DNA of 9,753 nt, taken from the NCBI GenBank assembly GCA_023266075.1, contig JAHFRX010000053.1:1-9753 (forward strand). Direction: 5' to 3'. Positions 7,170-9,753 of this stretch are shown here, piece after piece (position 1 is the first letter of the stretch; every line of letters begins with the position of its first letter). A program made the position numbers and the translations under genes. The DNA comes from Legionellaceae bacterium (GTDB lineage Bacteria > Pseudomonadota > Gammaproteobacteria > Legionellales > Legionellaceae). The notes beneath the pieces are model-generated. The model was not told the DNA's origin. It ran no database searches and saw nothing but the letters and a program-made list of their open reading frames with translations.

Positions 7170-8777
7170 ATGCATAGGTTTAATAGAAATGATTACATCA
7201 GTGGCATTTATGGGGAAGAAGGCAAAGCTACCTTGATGCCCACTAAAGAGGGCGTTGAACTTATTGCACAGTATTTAGGCATTAAATATGGTGCTAATAT
7301 TTGTTGTCCTGTCAGGAACTATACGTTTCGCTATACGCTCTTAGGTTGGGATTATCAAGGACCACCATACCGACGTTATGTATCGCCAGATACACCTAAA
7401 TGTTACGATCTGATTCAGGCCGCAAGAGCCGTTGGGGGAGAGAACCATCGACAAGCATTTATTTTAGAAATTATAGGCGGGATTCATGCTGTTTTTATGG
7501 CTTATATCCGAGAAGCATCAAGTGAAATGATTTTATACAGCGATTCAATAGGCTCCTCATCTGAAATCGCGAATCAAATTCATCAAAAAACGGGCTTGGA
7601 TGTTTTTATAACACCCCGGCCGAATGCAAGACAGGAAGATCAGTTCAGTTGTTATACAGATGCATTGGTTTTTGGACGAGATGTCACTGGTATTTCTCCT
7701 ACAACAGGACACTATCTGATTCCAAATTTGTCTTCTTTATTGAGCGCAAGAAGTTTTAAGATAAGCGATGGTGTGTATGAAACACTTTTACCGAATGATT
7801 TGTTAAAAACCGCACAGCGTTCTGATTTTATTCACAAAAATGAAGATAAAGATAGATTAACTCATCTCATCCATAAACAAGAAACACTGCATGCTTTCAG
7901 AAAACGCTACAGTGAAACATCGTCATATACAGAGGGCACAACAAAAGAAATATCTTCTTATCTGCGGATAAAAAGTGAAAAATATGTTTTGAACATGGAA
8001 ATTCAATTTTATTTAAATGAAATAAATGAAGAACTTGGTGGTACACTATCCAAAGAAAAAAAAATGGACTTTATTAAGCATGCGAAGCGTGCTCATCAAG
8101 AAGAAAGGGATTTGTATGATGTTGCAGCAGAGACATTTTTAGCACAACATGCCACGTATCATCAGCAGGAAGATTCCATATCTCCTCATCCTCACGATTA
8201 CCCCAAATCCGTGATCCCAGATATTTTATCTTCAGAAGAGAAAACACGCATTGCAGTTCGTTTTCATCAAGCACTTGCTCATGATGAGTTAAGTAAAGAC
8301 ATGATTAAAGAAATATTAAGCGGTAAACATGGATTAGCTGCTTTAGATGATTTATTGCAAACTTATGCTCAATATTTTTCAGCAGTATTATGTATTCAGC
8401 TCATTTATGAAGCCATTTACGAAGACATGCACGTTAGTCCATCTGCTGTTAACAATATGCGCTCAAGGATATATGATTATAATCTTGGTCAGTTACCTGC
8501 AGGAAATTATGATCCGCGCATCATCAATTTAATGTTAAGTCATGAGGGCGTGATTCAGCATTTGCACAAACGGCATGAATTATATATCCTGGCTCAGAAA
8601 GATACCTATATCGCCGAACGATTGTTGATGGAGTACCCTCAATTGTTTGATAAAAAAGAAATAACTGCATTGCAATGGATTGTAGAAAATGTTCCAGATA
8701 CTGCTTATCAAGATGAGCTTACGCGATTACGTACATTTAAAGAAACACCAGAAGAACGAGGTCCTTCCATTTCGTGA
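7170..8777 (+). CDS. Putative clan CE (YopJ/Ulp1-like) cysteine protease or acyltransferase
   Basis: This 535-residue protein has no signal peptide or membrane span. Residues 90-170 show the order and spacing of a clan CE active site: H106 in GGIHAVFM after a beta strand, D125 in ILYSDSIGSS on the next strand, Q155, and C161 in QEDQFSCYTDALVF. Gln precedes Cys by six residues as in Ulp1, and His to Asp is 19 residues, as I recall for His to Glu in YopJ. The usual Gly after the catalytic Cys is Tyr here, a departure. Family members are deubiquitinases, deSUMOylases or acetyltransferases, and many are bacterial effectors. Residues 210-535 are helical and unrecognised. The tail (KETPEERGPSIS) is Glu-rich, which would suit a Dot/Icm-type signal, but this is weak. 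AGAGGA ends 3 nt before the ATG, a short spacing. It stands alone as a gene. CE fold is my best reading; the substrate is unknown. Confidence 0.8.
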   Translation: MHRFNRNDYISGIYGEEGKATLMPTKEGVELIAQYLGIKYGANICCPVRNYTFRYTLLGWDYQGPPYRRYVSPDTPKCYDLIQAARAVGGENHRQAFILEIIGGIHAVFMAYIREASSEMILYSDSIGSSSEIANQIHQKTGLDVFITPRPNARQEDQFSCYTDALVFGRDVTGISPTTGHYLIPNLSSLLSARSFKISDGVYETLLPNDLLKTAQRSDFIHKNEDKDRLTHLIHKQETLHAFRKRYSETSSYTEGTTKEISSYLRIKSEKYVLNMEIQFYLNEINEELGGTLSKEKKMDFIKHAKRAHQEERDLYDVAAETFLAQHATYHQQEDSISPHPHDYPKSVIPDILSSEEKTRIAVRFHQALAHDELSKDMIKEILSGKHGLAALDDLLQTYAQYFSAVLCIQLIYEAIYEDMHVSPSAVNNMRSRIYDYNLGQLPAGNYDPRIINLMLSHEGVIQHLHKRHELYILAQKDTYIAERLLMEYPQLFDKKEITALQWIVENVPDTAYQDELTRLRTFKETPEERGPSIS

Positions 8778-8881
8778 TCCATACTGCAGGTGCTCGAACT
8801 GAAGCGGGTCTTGAGGCCATACGAGCCAGCAATCGCAGACGTAAGAAGCAAGAGCCGGTGATATCTGCATTCACGGCCTAA
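8774..8881 (+). CDS. Possible 35-residue basic ORF or remnant overlapping the stop of the CE-fold gene
   Basis: A GTG start overlaps the preceding TGA (GTGA), as in translationally coupled genes. The 35 residues include GARTEAGLEAIRASNRRRKK, whose G-x-R-T-x2-G pattern followed by basic residues faintly recalls small phage or mobile-element proteins. There is no independent Shine-Dalgarno of note. It could be a tiny coupled gene, a decayed fragment, or the frameshifted end of the upstream protein. Reality as a protein is doubtful. Confidence 0.2.
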   Translation: MIHTAGARTEAGLEAIRASNRRRKKQEPVISAFTA

Positions 8882-8920
8882 AAAGATCACACAGGGGTTA
8901 AAATAGCTCGCTGTGCGATC
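8880..8920 (-). terminator. Rho-independent terminator of the toxin-antitoxin operon
   Basis: On the minus strand GATCGCACAG pairs with CTGTGTGATC (10 bp, one G-T wobble) around a 16-nt loop, directly followed by TTTTT. The upstream arm lies inside the last codons of the toxin gene and the stop codon (8898-8900) is in the loop, so the terminator overlaps the gene end. Confidence 0.7.
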
Positions 8921-9167
8921 CTGTTCTGGCAAGTAACAACAGGTCATCATATAGCTTGTAGATCAACAGCCAGTCCGGTTTGATATGACATTCACGATAG
9001 CTTTTCCAATCGTTGATCAAAGCATGATCGCGGTATTTTTCAGGCAAAGATTGATCGTTGGCCAGCAGCTCAACCACGATTAAAAAATCTTTCTTTTTAT
9101 ATCGACCCGACGCAGCAATTTTTTTGAAGTCACGTTTAAATTGGTTTGTTTGCTCTATTTGTCGCAC
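8898..9167 (-). CDS. yafQ: YafQ-family mRNA interferase toxin
   Basis: This 89-residue RelE-superfamily toxin closely follows E. coli YafQ, a ribosome-dependent endoribonuclease that cuts mRNA in the translated frame. All active-site residues known for E. coli YafQ have counterparts shifted by two: H48, H61, D65, W66, R81, H85 and the C-terminal F89. The segment DHALINDWKSYRECHIKPDW, then LLIYKL and ARTGSHSELF, carries the family signature. The catalytic set is complete, so the toxin should be active. The start is GTG at 9167, 13 nt inside the antitoxin gene (overlap 9155-9167), which favours coupled translation and antitoxin excess; GGGA lies about 7 nt upstream. It would be neutralised by the DinJ-like protein. 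The family call is very sure; the phage-defence, stress or stabilisation role is not determined. Confidence 0.95.
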   Translation of the reverse strand: MRQIEQTNQFKRDFKKIAASGRYKKKDFLIVVELLANDQSLPEKYRDHALINDWKSYRECHIKPDWLLIYKLYDDLLLLARTGSHSELF

Positions 9168-9421
9168 GTGTCATCCCACTCTTTACTAAGTTGATCTAAT
9201 GATGTTGGGCTAGTCTTCTCACCACGATCGGCAGACTCAAGAGCCATGCGCGTTGTTGCATTAGGCATACCAATATTAAAAGGAATTCGTTTTTCTGCAA
9301 CGGATTGATAGAGGAACAAACGAATGGCCTCGCTTAACGTTAATCCCATATGCTTAAATAGCTTATCAGCCTTCGCTTTAATAAGTGGATCGACTCTAGA
9401 TCGAATCACACAATCAGTCAT
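9155..9421 (-). CDS. dinJ: DinJ/RelB-family antitoxin
   Basis: This 88-residue antitoxin belongs to the RelB/DinJ family. The N-terminal half is a ribbon-helix-helix DNA-binding domain: strand TDCVIRSRVD (residues 2-11), helix to about 26, then GLTLSEAIRLFLYQSVAEKR (26-45), matching the DinJ pattern GLTxSxxIRxxL. The disordered Asp/Glu/Ser-rich C-terminal half (60-88) should wrap the YafQ partner. The ATG at 9421 is preferred over a start 24 nt upstream: it has AGGTG 5 nt before it and gives the normal family length. The upstream reading (to 9445) would start inside the operator palindrome. As in other DinJ-YafQ modules, the protein alone and with toxin should repress its own promoter through the palindrome at 9445-9469. 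Confidence 0.93.
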   Translation of the reverse strand: MTDCVIRSRVDPLIKAKADKLFKHMGLTLSEAIRLFLYQSVAEKRIPFNIGMPNATTRMALESADRGEKTSPTSLDQLSKEWDDTCDK

Positions 9422-9426
9422 AATTG

Positions 9427-9431
9427 CACCT
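9427..9431 (-). promoter_or_regulatory. Shine-Dalgarno deciding the antitoxin start
   Basis: AGGTG on the minus strand lies 5 nt before the ATG at 9419-9421. This supports the 88-residue antitoxin over a 96-residue version beginning at 9445. Confidence 0.7.
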
Positions 9432-9444
9432 GTATAACATATCA

Positions 9445-9469
9445 TTCGTAGCTACATTATAGCTACGAA
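9445..9469. promoter_or_regulatory. Palindromic operator of the toxin-antitoxin operon
   Basis: Perfect 10-bp inverted arms TTCGTAGCTA and TAGCTACGAA are separated by five bases (CATTA). The palindrome covers the -10 element of the antitoxin promoter and lies 24 nt upstream of the antitoxin ATG, where a ribbon-helix-helix autorepressor would bind. Position, symmetry and gene family agree. Confidence 0.8.
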
Positions 9470-9484
9470 ATCAATTATTATCCA
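9456..9484 (-). promoter_or_regulatory. Promoter of the toxin-antitoxin operon
   Basis: On the minus strand TGGATA (9479-9484, 4 of 6 to TTGACA) and a perfect TATAAT (9456-9461) are 17 nt apart. The -10 occupies the centre of the operator palindrome, so repressor and RNA polymerase should exclude each other. Transcription would start near 9449. Confidence 0.65.
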
Positions 9485-9753
9485 CTCTGATGCGAATAAA
9501 TTATCGATGAAGTTAAATGAACCTTTTTCTTTGCTACAGTATTCAATCAACATATTGATCGCTTAAAATTCATTTTTAGGTGTTCTGAAAGCATTTTGCA
9601 GTTCCCTCAACTAAGCGGCAACTTTGAATAGAGAGGAGATTAAAAATCTTACCCAAAGTGCTCGCGGTTATATACGAAAAATAACGAATAGTTGAGAAAG
9701 ATTTGAGAGAGAAAAGTCAGTATTATTTCAATAATAATCAATGCATTACATAT
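9485..9753. other. AT-rich region with no supported gene
   Basis: I see no open frame with a proper start here on either strand. A good Shine-Dalgarno-like GAGAGGAG occurs near 9631-9638, but it is followed by ATT rather than ATG and by only about 18 codons. No hairpin, tRNA or repeat stood out. Confidence 0.5.

Noticed and set aside
9624..9692. Short frame after GAGAGGAG (LNREEIKNL...)
   Set aside because: It needs a TTG before or an ATT after the Shine-Dalgarno-like sequence, is only about 23 codons and matches nothing.
1..9753. CRISPR array, tRNA, rRNA, insertion sequence or integrase
   Set aside because: No regularly spaced repeats, no cloverleaf and no transposase or recombinase motif were seen on either strand.

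Overview
The window looks like a moderately AT-rich gammaproteobacterial chromosome. The PhnA/YjdM, Pit/DUF47 and DinJ/YafQ proteins all resemble gammaproteobacterial versions. Core genes are interleaved with large orphan helical proteins and a protein carrying a clan CE (YopJ/Ulp1-like) catalytic signature, a mix typical of host-associated lineages such as Legionellales (Legionella, Coxiella, Berkiella). That placement is an inference from gene content; no rRNA or other phylogenetic marker is present.

Layout: (1) 1-3125, minus: the first 1041 codons of a very large orphan protein that runs off the left edge. It has one N-terminal hydrophobic segment, three divergent copies of a ~54-residue module and charged helical linkers. 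(2) 3126-3351: AT-rich intergenic region with a weak hairpin, a candidate extended -10 promoter and a TTAA-rich palindrome. (3) 3352-5301, minus: two-gene phosphate operon, DUF47 (PhoU-like) accessory protein then a Pit-family transporter, 9 nt apart. (4) 5467-6528, minus: an orphan helical protein of 353 residues with a hairpin terminator and a clear promoter whose spacer is filled by an inverted repeat. (5) 6714-7055, plus: PhnA/YjdM zinc-ribbon protein. (6) 7170-8777, plus: 535-residue protein with an apparent His-Asp-Gln-Cys clan CE site, the best candidate for something new here. A 35-codon basic ORF overlaps its stop codon. (7) 8898-9421, minus: a complete DinJ-YafQ type II toxin-antitoxin operon with promoter, a perfect palindromic operator around the -10, overlapping genes and its own terminator. 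(8) 9485-9753: AT-rich DNA with no convincing gene.

How the genes work together: DUF47-Pit is a standard low-affinity phosphate uptake unit, and DinJ-YafQ is a self-regulated mRNA interferase module. The three orphan proteins (large repeat protein, 353-residue protein, CE-fold protein) have no metabolic neighbours. The CE-fold protein in particular looks like a candidate secreted effector, but nothing in the window encodes a secretion system, so that is inference.
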